From: Anagrus nilaparvatae
Lineage: Eukaryota; Arthropoda; Insecta; Hymenoptera; Mymaridae
DNA: 64,000 bases
Assembly (NCBI GenBank): GCA_022575985.1
Contig: JAKSXM010000007.1
Span: 15,192,501-15,256,500, forward strand
Reading direction: 5' to 3'
A program made the translations under genes and the position numbers. The notes beneath the pieces were generated by a model. That model did not search any database and was not told where the DNA came from. It saw nothing but the letters and a program-made list of their open reading frames with translations. How positions within the stretch are numbered: position 1 is the stretch's first letter; every line of letters starts with the position of its first letter. Below are positions 1-9,195 of this stretch, in pieces.

Positions 1-379
1 GGGTTGTGTCGAACTTTGTCCCGTAAATTTTACTTATCCTCTTTTTATCTGCTTTTTATAGAAGATATTTTGTAGATCTTAATAGAAAAATAAAATTCAA
101 AAGTTAGCTCAAATTTTAGTTGCAAATTTGAATATCTTTAAACTTACGACCCTGAAAATTGGCGCTAAATTTATATTGTTTATTAATTTTGATGTGAATG
201 TTTAATAACATAACTTTTTTTTTGCAGGTCAAAAGTCATAAAATTAATGGATTGTTTATGACTAAAATCTGAAGATTCATAGCTAATAATAAAGTAAGTT
301 TAGTTTTATTTAATTGTTTACCATATTATTTATATTAAAAATATCTTTTTGTCGCAAAATGTAAAATTAAGGTGACGCA
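1..379. other. AT-rich flank, no gene identified
   Basis: This stretch has no open frame of note. A polypyrimidine tract ending in TTTTTTTTGCAG (to 227) and a good donor, AAA|GTAAGT, at 293/294 could bound a 66-nt exon (228-293). All frames of that segment carry stops, so it could only be an untranslated exon, or chance. Confidence 0.4.
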
Positions 380-389
380 GAATATGAAC

Positions 390-1057
390 AGAGTTGCTTA
401 AATTCTTTGGCAAAATTTGGGTGCTACGTTTAGGTGAGGTTAGGTGCAATACCAACTTCAAAAAGTCGCAGGCGCGCACAATTTGAATGTTAGTTTTGTT
501 GATGTACATAACAGATTGATAACTGATTTTTATTTAATCAAACTAATTAATAAATAAATGTGAATAAATTCATGGTTACTTTTTTAATTTGTTTTATTTA
601 TATAAAAAGCTTTTTATATTATAATTTTTTACCATTAAAGATACATTTTTTATTTTATATCATTTGAACATGTATAATTAAAGTTAATCTTAAAATTTTG
701 ATACTCTAACAGAGTAAAACTTTAATTATTATAATAAAAAAATTTTAATTTATAAAAGGAATTTAAGAAAAACATTTTTTATAAATTAATTTTGTTTTAA
801 AACATGCAATGTTAAAAAAAATAAAAATTATTAAAATTACAAAAGTTAAAAAAAATATTAAATTATTATATATTATTTGCAAAATTTTTCTCGTTTATTT
901 TTATTTTGCATTAATAAAATTAATATTATTAAAGGTTACATGAAATGTCTATAAATTTGATTAAAGTAATAAAAAAAATATTTTAGAAAATTTTTGATAC
1001 AATCTTATATACACTGTAAAAAATTTTCTTTGCAATTTATTATCTGGATCGTGAATT
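390..1057 (+). repeat. Left 668-bp terminal inverted repeat
   Basis: This arm pairs with 2687-3354. It runs from AGAGTTGCTTAA to GGATCGTGAATT. Most of it is AT-rich, apart from a GC-bearing block near 460-480 (AGTCGCAGGCGCGCACAATT). Its inner end carries ACACTGTAAAAAATTTTC, a string also found at the end of the small MITE at 35330-35447. Confidence 0.9.
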
Positions 1058-1106
1058 GGCTATATTCAAATTGTAAAGTATAAAACAATAATTTTTAAAG
1101 TTTGAA

Positions 1107-2066
1107 TTAGGAAATTAACACATAAAAAAATAATGAAAATCTTAAGGACTTGTCCTGTAATTCATTCTGATTGATAATGTGAGGAATAAAATTGTATCTG
1201 TTCAAGTCATCTCTACATTCCCACTCGTGGTTATTCCTGTTTCTAATGTAGGATATATAGTGGCCATCGATGTATCTTGCTACTCCACTTAATTCATACA
1301 TTTTTGAATCTAAAATCAGTTGTAAAGGGATATCTTCTAAGGAACAAGAGAAAGCGAATCTATTAGGCCTAGGTGGGAACAGAAAATCAACATCAAGAAA
1401 TAGACACGGGCCAAGTATAATTTGCTTTTGCAACGTAAAATTTTTGCAATTTGTACAATATTCAATTTCTGGATTCAATTTATTTTGTATATTATCTTGT
1501 AAATGAGGCATGAATCCATCTGCATGTAAATTATTTAAATTGAAATCCACTTCAATTACAGGTTTCGGTACTCTTACTGAATTTGTGCAACCGTGCAAGC
1601 ATGTGGTTTCCAAACATGTAATTAAATTTGGAGAGATCCTTAAATTTTCAATTAGCCGCCTTACACTCCATGCAATCGAGGTCATGGACAATACCACGTT
1701 TATCTCCGTATGGCAATTGCATTTCACAGCCATCAAGTTTGGTACTATTTGTTTTAATTTTTGGAAAACCGAATCATTTATACCGAACATAGTAGAACAG
1801 GTGTCGGAACAGAATGCAACAAGATTATTTAGGGAAACGCCTTCCTTTTCAAATGACTGAACAATTTTTTTAAAAATATTTTCAGCTGATGCTAATGAAT
1901 CTGGTTCATCGTAGATTTCCAGAAGGTCCCATAATGATTCTTTTATTTTTCCACTAACTTTATCAAAATATCTGACAATAATACATAGGACATGATTCTG
2001 TGTGTTGTCTGTCGAGGCGTCAATTGTAATACATATTTTTGGAACTGCATATAGTAGCGGCTTTTT
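1107..2066 (-). pseudogene. hAT-like transposase fragment fused to USP-like C-terminal domain
   Basis: An open frame of about 319 codons with no stop runs from 2066 to the stop at 1107-1109. The first methionine (1790) lies inside the protein, so the true start is upstream, probably across an intron (TATATGCAG acceptor-like near 2046). The N-terminal third has a hAT/ZMYM-type signature: ICITIDASTDNTQNH, then AFCSDTCSTMFGINDSV and VKCNCHTE. The C-terminal two thirds looks like the back half of a ubiquitin-specific protease: finger cysteines (CLETTC, CTNC), then a His box DGHYISYIRN followed by WECRDD. The USP Cys box is not visible. It sits inside the 668-bp-TIR element and may be its own protein or a captured gene fusion. 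The domain calls are by eye and moderately sure; the fusion itself is directly visible as one frame. Confidence 0.6.
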
Positions 2067-2686
2067 TTACAAAAACAAAAACTAAATATACAAAATTTAC
2101 ATACTTACCAAAAATGTTTTTTCTATTTTGTTTAAAAAAATATTTTTAATTTTTTATTACAATCACTTACCTTAAATCTTATCATTTTAAAACTGGCAAA
2201 AAGGTGAAAAATAAAATATTTTAGTAATATTTAAAGTACGAAAAATGATAAACAAAATTAAGATGAAATAAAAAATACATATAAAAATTTAACCCTGAAA
2301 AACATTGCTATAGAATTTAATATCCCGATAGTAAATCCCTGTGTTTCTGATATGGGGTAATAATTCAGTATCCAAATAGTAAAATTAATATAAAAATATC
2401 CGGATAGTTAATTCTACAGCAATAATATTTTTTCTGGCCAGCCTCCAGAAAATAAGCATTTTCTCGCCACTGACTCAGAAAAATCGTGTGCAACCCTTGG
2501 CTAGCAAAAAAGAATGCCCCCGATCGCCGTTTACTGTCTTTGGCTTTACCTTGGACAGTAATTTACGGGCGATCTGGGGCATTTTTTACTTTGCTGGCCA
2601 TGGACCGTACCGTAATATTCTATTATGGTTTATATTTCTAATCAATGGTAAATTTCCAGTAAATTCTTATGCTTAAGTTGTAAAGG
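2067..2686. other. Non-coding interior of TIR element with GATC hairpin
   Basis: AT-rich DNA without a supported gene. At 2504-2594 a hairpin pairs AAGAATGCCCCCGATCGCC with GGCGATCTGGGGCATT. The same GATCTGGGxCATTCTT theme recurs in hairpins at 17288-17392 and 53848-53910. Confidence 0.6.
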
Positions 2687-3354
2687 AATTCACGATCCAG
2701 ATAATAAATTGCAAAGAAAATTTTTTACAGTGTATATAAGATTGTATCAAAAATTTTCAAAAATATTTTTTTTATTACTTTAATCAAATTTATAGACATT
2801 TCATGTAACCTTTAATAATATTAATTTTATTAATGCAAAATAAAAATAAACGAGAAAAATTTTGCAAATAATATATAATAATTTAATATTTTTTTTAACT
2901 TTTGTAATTTTAATAATTTTTATTTTTTTTAACATTGCATGTTTTAAAACAAAATTAATTTATAAAAAATGTTTTTCTTAAATTCCTTTTATAAATTAAA
3001 ATTTTTTTATTATAATAATTAAAGTTTTACTCTGTTAGAGTATCAAAATTTTAAGATTAACTTTAATTATACATGTTCAAATGATATAAAATAAAAAATG
3101 TATCTTTAATGGTAAAAAATTATAATATAAAAAGCTTTTTATATAAATAAAACAAATTAAAAAAGTAACCATGAATTTATTCACATTTATTTATTAATTA
3201 GTTTGATTAAATAAAAATCAGTTATCAATCTGTTATGTACATCAACAAAACTAACATTCAAATTGTGCGCGCCTGCGACTTTTTGAAGTTGGTATTGCAC
3301 CTAACCTCACCTAAACGTAGCACCCAAATTTTGCCAAAGAATTTAAGCAACTCT
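2687..3354 (-). repeat. Right 668-bp terminal inverted repeat
   Basis: Reverse complement of 390-1057, ending TTAAGCAACTCT immediately before the duplicated GAATATGAA. Confidence 0.9.
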
Positions 3355-3730
3355 GAATATGAATCCATTTCACTTTTAAAAAAAATCTAAATAATATAAC
3401 CTTAAAAAATTTCTTAATAATATGCTGACATTTAAAATCTACGTATTTTTAGAACATAGTTTCACTACGATCAGAATAGATATGATTATATATTTATTTA
3501 TTTATTTTAGAAAAAAAATTGTGCAATGCCAATGAGCATTTTTGAATACAATTTTAGAAAAAGTACATAATACATTAATATAATAATTTTTATAACAATA
3601 TAAATAAAAAATAATATAATAAGAACAAAAAATATTTCTATTTAAGTAGTAGCTTTATAATAAAATTTTCATGACAAAAGAAAAGAATTTAATATATATT
3701 TGCAAAATTTAAAATTTAACAAAATTTAAT

Positions 3731-4177
3731 TTAATAAGTAAGAATTTTAAACCGATTGAAGGACAGATATTGGGATTGTATACACAAGAGGTATTTCATC
3801 AAATTGGTTTTAAATGTTTCTAAGCATGTATAAGCTTTCAAAGTAAAAGGTAAATTATACCATTCGTTAATGGCTGTTATGAAGAATGAGTTTTTATAGA
3901 AGTCTGTTCGATATGAACTGGGCAGGGAAAAAGTAAGTGGTAAGAATTCGGTAAGTATCGGGTAAATTGCGTTGTGAGCGGCTAATTGTATCATCAGGAA
4001 CATTGAATTTTGATGAGAAATATGGAGGTCTTTGAGAGGATATCAAACTATGTACAAGCACTAATTTAGAGTATTTTCTACGTGTACTAGCAGTTAACCA
4101 GTCCAATTCATTCCTTAATGAAGTTATTGAAACTTGCTCATATCTTCCCACTCCAAAAATAAACCGTATTGCTAAGT
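3731..4177 (-). pseudogene. LINE reverse transcriptase, C-terminal part
   Basis: The minus strand reads LAIRFIFGVGRYEQVS and, in a second frame after a frameshift near 4000-4010, NSFFITAINEWYNLP and FKTNLMKYLL. This is the usual C-terminal thumb and tail region of Jockey/CR1-type reverse transcriptases. It is continuous with the RT frame at 5165 once the inserted element and one TTAA copy are removed. Confidence 0.75.
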
Positions 4178-5164
4178 TTAACCCATTTACGCCCAAGCGG
4201 ACGTAAACGGAAATTCAAAAAAAAATATAGGTTCCCGTATAAATAGAGGCTTCTAAATTACATGTCTATAGTAAAATTTCATGCTCTTACAGAATCTGAA
4301 GCCACATTTTACTTACAACCCTTTTAAATGCCCTAAAAATAGGGGTAATTGGGGTGAAAAAGGGGCTAAAATAAAAATGACGGAAAAATCAATATAAAAA
4401 TAAAAAAATGATACCAAAAAACATTTAAAATTACTTTATTGTGCAAAAAACTTACATTTTTTAGGTTTATGGGATATTTAATTGGATTTCAACCATTATA
4501 TTGCAACTAGGGGTAGTTTTCCCAAAAACTTCAAATATTGTTTTTTGAGTTCCAAATCGGTTCTAATAGGTAAATTTTACTCCTAATTCCATTTTTTGAA
4601 TTTGTTTTGAGCTAAAACGCTTTTGTAAGCGTAAAAATAGGGGTAATCAGGGCTAAATGGAACCTAAAGAATTTATTATTTTTATATAGGAAACAAAATT
4701 TTAGAATTTTACGCTTATAGAAGCTTTTTAGCTCAAAACAAATTCAAAAAATGGAATTAGGAGTAAAATTTACCTATTAGAACCGATTTGGAACTAAAAA
4801 AACAATATTTGAAGTTTTTGGGAAAATTACCCCTAGTTGCAATATAAGGGTTGAAATCCAATTAAATATCCCATGAACCTAAAAAATCTAAGTTTTTTGC
4901 ACAAATAAGTAATTTTAAATGTTTTTTGGTATCATTTTTTTATTTTTATATTGATTTTTCCGTCATTTTTATTTTAGCCCCTTTTTCACCCCAATTACCC
5001 CTAATTTTGGGGCATTTGAAAGGGTTGTAAGTAAAATCTGGCTTCAGATTCAGTAAGAGCATGAAATTTTACTATAAACATGTAATTTAGAAGCCTCTAT
5101 TTATACGGGAACCTATTTTTTTTTTGACTTTCCGTTTACGTCCGCTTGGGCGTAAATGGGTTAA
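4178..5164. mobile_element. piggyBac-type palindromic MITE (TTAA target)
   Basis: A near-perfect palindrome of about 980 bp, bounded by TTAA on both sides (4178-4181 and 5161-5164), with ends TTAA-CCCATTTACGCCCAAG. A TTAA duplication plus CCC/GGG tips is the hallmark of piggyBac-superfamily elements. The arms run almost to the centre and no transposase is present, so it must move in trans. It interrupts the LINE reverse transcriptase, and removing it with one TTAA restores the reading frame exactly. Related palindromes lie at 11304-12415 and 36615-37172. Confidence 0.85.
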
Positions 5165-6018
5165 TATCCTTTCAACTTTGTCCATACTAGTAACATCGAG
5201 AGCATCATAAACTAGACAACAATAATCAAAAAAGGGAGTAATTAGAGAAGTTACCAATAATTTACGAAGACCGTAAGATAAAAGCCTGGATTTTAGTCGT
5301 AATCTATGCAATGCAAAATGCATTGATTTTGACAGTTTCATTATGTGTAAGGACCTGTTTAAAGTAGTTGTTAATATAACACCCAGATTTAGAACTGAAG
5401 AGGAATAATCTATAGTAACATTCGAGACAATAATAGAAAGGATATCTTCATCATTAAGTTTATTTAATTGAATAGACGTACCAAATTTTATGGCTTTTAT
5501 CTTATTAGGATTGAGTCTTAAATAATTTTCTGCTGTCCATTTCACTATAGCATTGACATCACTCTGCATTTGTAGTATATCAGTATTAAAGGAAGAAGGC
5601 TTACATTGAATGAAAATTTGTAAATCGTCAACAAACAATTCATAATAACAATAATTTATGCAATTTAAGATTGAATCCATATAAATTAAAAACAAAATTG
5701 TTCCTAAAACGGATCCTTGAGGAACACCCGAACTAGTTGTTATAAAATCAGTAGGGTTACCATCTAAATCAATTACTGCCTGTCGACGAAATAGCAAATA
5801 GTCATGAAACCATTGTAGCGTGTGATGGGTAAAGCCAAGATTATATAACCTTTTTAGTTAGATAGAATGATCAATAGTATCGAAGGCTTAACCTAGTTCA
5901 ACACTACATCTAATTATATCGGTAAGATTCAATAAGACAGTCTGGGTACTGAAATTTTTCCTGTAGCCAGACTGATGCTCATTGATCAGATTATTGCTTT
6001 CTAAGTAGGCAACTACCC
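5165..6018 (-). pseudogene. LINE reverse transcriptase, catalytic palm
   Basis: Contains the RT core: YLESNNLINEHQSGYRKN (fingers), AFDTIDHSI (motif A, after an in-frame stop), SSGVPQGSVLGTILFLIYM (motif B) and FVDDLQIF (motif C, with VDD in place of the usual ADD), then LNPNKIKAIKF and the thumb. The longest uninterrupted part starts at 5797. The reading continues into 3731-4177 beyond the inserted MITE. A frame break and stop at about 5850-5890 show it is inactive. Confidence 0.85.
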
Positions 6019-6101
6019 GAATAGAATCTGAAGTATGGGCCGATCTGGGCCAGATCAGGGCCGTATCTGGGCCGGATCGGCCCATACTTCAGATTCTATT
6101 C
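6019..6101. repeat. 83-bp palindromic hairpin insertion in LINE
   Basis: GAATAGAATCTGAAGTATGG pairs with its reverse complement ending at 6101. The centre is a GC-rich cluster of GATCTGGGCC and GGCCGGATC. It separates the RT reading LIVDQVSE from YLESNN, which are normally adjacent, so it is a later insertion. Confidence 0.75.
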
Positions 6102-6425
6102 AGATACTTGATCTACAATTAATCTTTCTAAAGCCTTAGCAAGGTGTCATAAATTGGCAACAGGACGTGTGTCTGAAGGAGATAATGGTCGAGGTATCTT
6201 GCTTAAGGCATAAATAAATAATGATTTCCAACAATTCGGAAATTTAGCATTTTTGATAGAAGAATGAAATAAAAAGGTTATATAATTTAGCAGGACATGT
6301 ATGGAATCATTGTAATGACTAAGATTGAAATTATCAGGACTACGACCTTTGCATTTTGGTAATATTTTTGTTAAGGCCTTGGACACTTGTTCAGATGTTA
6401 CTGGAGAAAGGGAGAAAGTGTAAAT
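6102..6425 (-). pseudogene. LINE reverse transcriptase, N-terminal part
   Basis: Reads VTSEQVSKALTKILPKCKG, then KFPNCWKSLFIYALSKIPRP, RPVANL, a stop, and LAKALERLIVDQVSE. This is the standard N-terminal RT block of Jockey/CR1 LINEs (W+...PI...K, RPI+LL...KxxE+). One stop interrupts it. The copy ends upstream of here, so the 5' part is missing. Confidence 0.75.
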
Positions 6426-6430
6426 GAAGT

Positions 6431-7640
6431 AATTACATCAATTGTATGTGAAAAATTAGGAAGTTAGATATTATATTAGAATTAGGATATTATGTATATT
6501 GGTAATTTGTCTTTTAAAAGATGTGCATAAAAGTTGAGATATAAGCAGATATAAAAAAGCATTCCCAAAAACAGTGGTGCACTAGGCCGTGAAATTAACG
6601 TACGGTTTGGCATTAAAATTACCATAAGATAGAAAATGAAATCTCGTTCTGTCTTGTTTTATCTTATGGTACTTTTGTTGCCAACCCAAATTAGATTTCA
6701 CAGCATAGCATATCACTGCCCAAAAATAATAATTAATTATATTTATAAATTAATTTATATTTTATGTAGTTAAATTTGTAAATAAAATGTAAGTTCATTG
6801 AGATATAAAAAATAAAATTTTTTTTTACTTAAAGCACATATAAAACCAATAATTGAATATTCGATTTGATATCTTAGTAGCTTGAAAGCAGGCTCGAAAG
6901 AGACTAAGTAAAAGGTTTTCCTTCAATTTATAAATTAATACATTTACTTCATTTTATTACTTTTTTCTATTTTCTCAAGGAATCATACCGTGTTAATCCT
7001 TTTTTACTAAAACGCTTAATTATAAAAGCTCTAAGTAATAATTTCACTTATTAAAACTTAAAAGGCAAATTTTTCCATCGTGAAAGTTAATTAATCCTCA
7101 GAAGCCCAAAAACGTTAAGGTACGGGTGGAATCTAGCCGCCCTTAGTGACTTTGCAACCTTACAGTTCGGTCGAAAATTAATTTTTCTTTTTTTGAACGT
7201 GCAAGAACTTGCTAATACGATTATAAATTAAAAAATATAAAATTATTCATAAAAAAAAAATTTACCACATGATTATTGACAGAACTTAACTTCAATTTTT
7301 CAAAAATATTTTGGGTCAGAAATTTTTGGTAAATTTAATTTTACTAAAACACTTTAATATTTCGGTATATTAAAAAAAAATTATATAGAAAAGTTGAGCA
7401 CACTAAAAAATTTTTTTTTAAATTGTACAGATTACTGGTACTTAAGTATCACACTAAAAAATAATAGTTAAAATATACCTTAAAGTAGTAATCATCATTT
7501 ATTGTTTATGAAATATTGTAAATTATTGAATTCTTAGCCTTGAAAATGAAAACTAAAAGTCTTCGAAACTTGAGCAATTTCTTGTAAAAATAACTCAATA
7601 TAGAAAAAATTGTTAACTCAATTATATCACTACAATTATA
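6431..7640. other. AT-rich intergenic DNA
   Basis: No gene is supported. Besides the small MITE at 6573-6720, only low-complexity AT-rich DNA is visible. Confidence 0.5.
6573..6720. mobile_element. Small inverted-repeat MITE
   Basis: About 148 bp. The left half has GTGAAATTAACG, TTTGGCA and TACCATAAGATAG; the right half carries their reverse complements, CTATCTTATGGTA-like to GATTTCACAGC. The outer tips are imperfect (GTGGTGCACTAGGC against GGCAGTGATATGC). Confidence 0.55.
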
Positions 7641-7855
7641 TCACTATAATTGTTATTTTACATTCTAAGTTACAACTGGGGGTTTTTTGGGGCGCTGAAT
7701 CGATATTTTTTGTTAGAAAATTGAAAAAATGCTTTCTTAATCAGAAAAATCGCAAAACAGGCGTTTTTTTATCCTAAAAAATTAAAATCATAAAACTTTA
7801 TTATATTCAGTTAAACAACGATTCCTACGGGTTCTTTGGAGCGCTAAATCGCTAT

Positions 7856-7950
7856 GGCCTAGTCTACATAACCACACAGCACGGTGCAACGTAGCTCCTA
7901 TACCAATAGCATTGGGCTGCGTCGTGCGGTACGGTTATGTAGACAAGGCC
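7856..7950. mobile_element. GGCCTAGTC hairpin MITE, single copy
   Basis: Palindrome GGCCTAGTCTACATAACC ... GGTTATGTAGACAAGGCC, flanked by TAT on the left and TAA on the right. It is the same family as 13405-13537 and 14291-14423 but shorter in the centre. It lies inside a repeat unit of the foldback arm. Confidence 0.8.
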
Positions 7951-8153
7951 TAATTTTGGTCAGGAACGTGAAAAAACGTTTGCGTTTGCGGGAAATTCGG
8001 AAAATAGGTGTTTTTTCATCTTGAAAAATGAAAATCGTAAAAATTTATTTTATTTAATTAAAAAACGGTCTCCGGGGTTTATTTGAGACGCTAAATTGAT
8101 ATTTTTTTTTAGAAAATTAAAAAAATGCTTTCTTAATCGGACATCGCATACAC

Positions 8154-8216
8154 TTTTTATAGGGGCTGACGTCAGGGGCTGATGTCAGAGGGGCCCCTCT
8201 GAGGTCAGCCCCTGAC
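8154..8216. repeat. GC-rich hairpin with TGACGTCA
   Basis: GGGGCTGATGTCAGAGGGGC pairs with its complement, and an extra GGGGCTGACGTCAGG copy precedes it. The left edge CTTTTTATAGGGGCTGACGTC is the reverse complement of part of the palindrome at 8651-8793, so both belong to one family. Confidence 0.7.
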
Positions 8217-8279
8217 GTAAGCTTACGGACTAACCTAAAAAGGCTTAATATAAATATAAATATTTGGAGATAAATATTT

Positions 8280-8650
8280 ACTAACTGCCTCCGGCTCGCT
8301 TCGCTCACCTCGGCAACCGCCAAGGGGGCTGCGCCCCCCTGGACCCCTGCAACTTAATTTTTCCAAAGATATATTGTTTTAGGTTACTCAATGTTTTGTA
8401 TAACAACTTTTTTTACCCGAATTATTATCTAAAATTTATTAAATCATAAAATTTACGGACGTTGGAACTGGAAAAAATTTTTTGTCGTTATCAATCGAAA
8501 AAAAACCTAGCCTATGTTTTGACCCGTAATTTTTGCCGTCTTTTGCCATAAACCCTATGTCTGTAGCTTTTATCGTGTTCGCGTTTATCGCGTTCGGACA
8601 CACACACATACACACATACGAACATAATTAAAGATTTATATATATATAGG
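8280..8650 (+). repeat. GC-headed interspersed repeat
   Basis: Starts with a GC-rich block (CCTCCGGCTCGCTTCGCTCA, GGGGGCTGCGCCCCCC) in AT-rich surroundings and ends in ACACACACATACACAC followed by a TATATATA run. The layout (GC-rich head, unique middle, microsatellite tail) resembles the repeats at 18194-19262 and 34526-35070. Family not identified; a Helitron-like or SINE-like origin is possible. Confidence 0.5.
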
Positions 8651-8793
8651 ATATTATGAACACACAATAGATACTTTATTATCAGTGCTACCCCCCTTTC
8701 TCAGGGGCTGACGTCAGGAGCCCCCCTGACGTCAGCCCCTATAAAAAGGGGGGTAACACTGATAATAAAGTATCTATTGTGTGTTCATAATAT
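8651..8793. repeat. 143-bp near-perfect palindrome with two TGACGTCA sites
   Basis: ATATTATGAACACACAATAG at the left pairs with its exact complement ending at 8793. The stem includes ATACTTTATTATCAGTG and CCCCCTTT. The loop region has GGGGCTGACGTCAGG and CCCCTGACGTCAGCCCC. TGACGTCA is the full CRE/ATF consensus; whether it works here is unknown. Confidence 0.8.
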
Positions 8794-8888
8794 AAATATT
8801 TATATCCAAATATTTATATTTATATTTATATTTATATCCAAATATTTATATTTATATTTATATTTATATCCAAATATTTATATTTAGA
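8793..8888. repeat. AT-only tandem repeat
   Basis: About three copies of a unit of roughly 36 bp built from TTATATCCAAATATTTATAT and TTTATATTTATA. Confidence 0.75.
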
Positions 8889-9015
8889 TTTTTATTATAG
8901 AAATCATGCTGCTTGTACATCAAAGTGAACAAAATTAATTAGATTTTCAAATTATTATTGTTTTTTTAAATAATATGAATTTATTTTTTATTAATTTTTA
9001 CAGTAAATTCTTTAA

Positions 9016-9195
9016 AAATTCTGCTCCAATGGTCCCTAGGTACTTCTGCACCAAAGGTCCCTAGGTATTTCTGCACCAAAGGTCTTTAGGTACTTCTGCA
9101 CCATAGGTCTCTAGGGACTTCTGCAGCAATGATCCCTAGGTACTTATGCACCAATGATCCCTAGGTACTTCTGCACCCTAAAAGGTCCCTAAATC
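9016..9195 (+). repeat. About 27-30 bp minisatellite (GGTCCCTAGGTACTTCTGCA)
   Basis: About six degenerate copies of a unit like CAAAGGTCCCTAGGTACTTC, followed by a C-rich stretch (CCCCCCCCACCCC, CCCCCCTCCCCCC) and ATGTTCCATGTTAAAA near 9305. The same order (short tandem unit, C-rich block, ATGTTCCAT end) recurs at 27190-27450, 44885-45215 (inverted) and 49570-49830. Confidence 0.7.

Larger units (their letters stand above)
390..3354 (-). mobile_element. DNA transposon with 668-bp terminal inverted repeats
   Basis: The two ends (390-1057 and 2687-3354) are reverse complements of identical length, 668 bp, beginning AGAGTTGCTTAA. They are flanked by GAATATGAAC (380-389) and GAATATGAAT (3355-3364), which looks like a 9-10 bp target-site duplication. 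Arms this long with a 9-bp-class duplication are typical of Mutator-like or Rehavkus/foldback-like elements, whereas hAT elements normally have short TIRs and an 8-bp duplication. The middle holds one reading frame on the minus strand (1107-2066) and 600 bp of non-coding DNA with a hairpin. The arms look nearly identical, which suggests recent mobility or gene conversion between arms. Superfamily assignment is open. Confidence 0.85.
3490..6430 (-). mobile_element. 5'-truncated LINE (Jockey/CR1-like non-LTR retrotransposon)
   Basis: Reverse transcriptase pieces are read on the minus strand in the right order, from 6425 down to about 3731, followed by a 3' tail with AATAAATAAATAAAT repeats near 3490-3508. 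The copy lacks its 5' part (ORF1 and endonuclease), has several stops and frameshifts, and is split by two later insertions: a TTAA-flanked palindrome at 4178-5164 and a hairpin at 6019-6101. It is a dead copy. A Jockey/CR1/I-type clade is inferred from the motif layout only. Confidence 0.85.

Noticed and set aside
228..293. Possible 66-nt exon with good splice signals
   Set aside because: Stops in every frame and no partner exon visible; kept only as a remark.
1270..1860. Plus-strand frames of 78 and 116 codons
   Set aside because: They are antisense shadows of the transposase/USP-like frame, which has recognisable domains.
8117..8323. 68-codon minus frame with ADLRGAP, like a pentapeptide repeat
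   Set aside because: Produced by the GGGGCTGACGTCAGG hairpin repeat; no real repeat protein.
9016..9195. CRISPR-like regular repeat array
   Set aside because: Units are contiguous and degenerate without unique spacers, in a eukaryotic context. It is a minisatellite.
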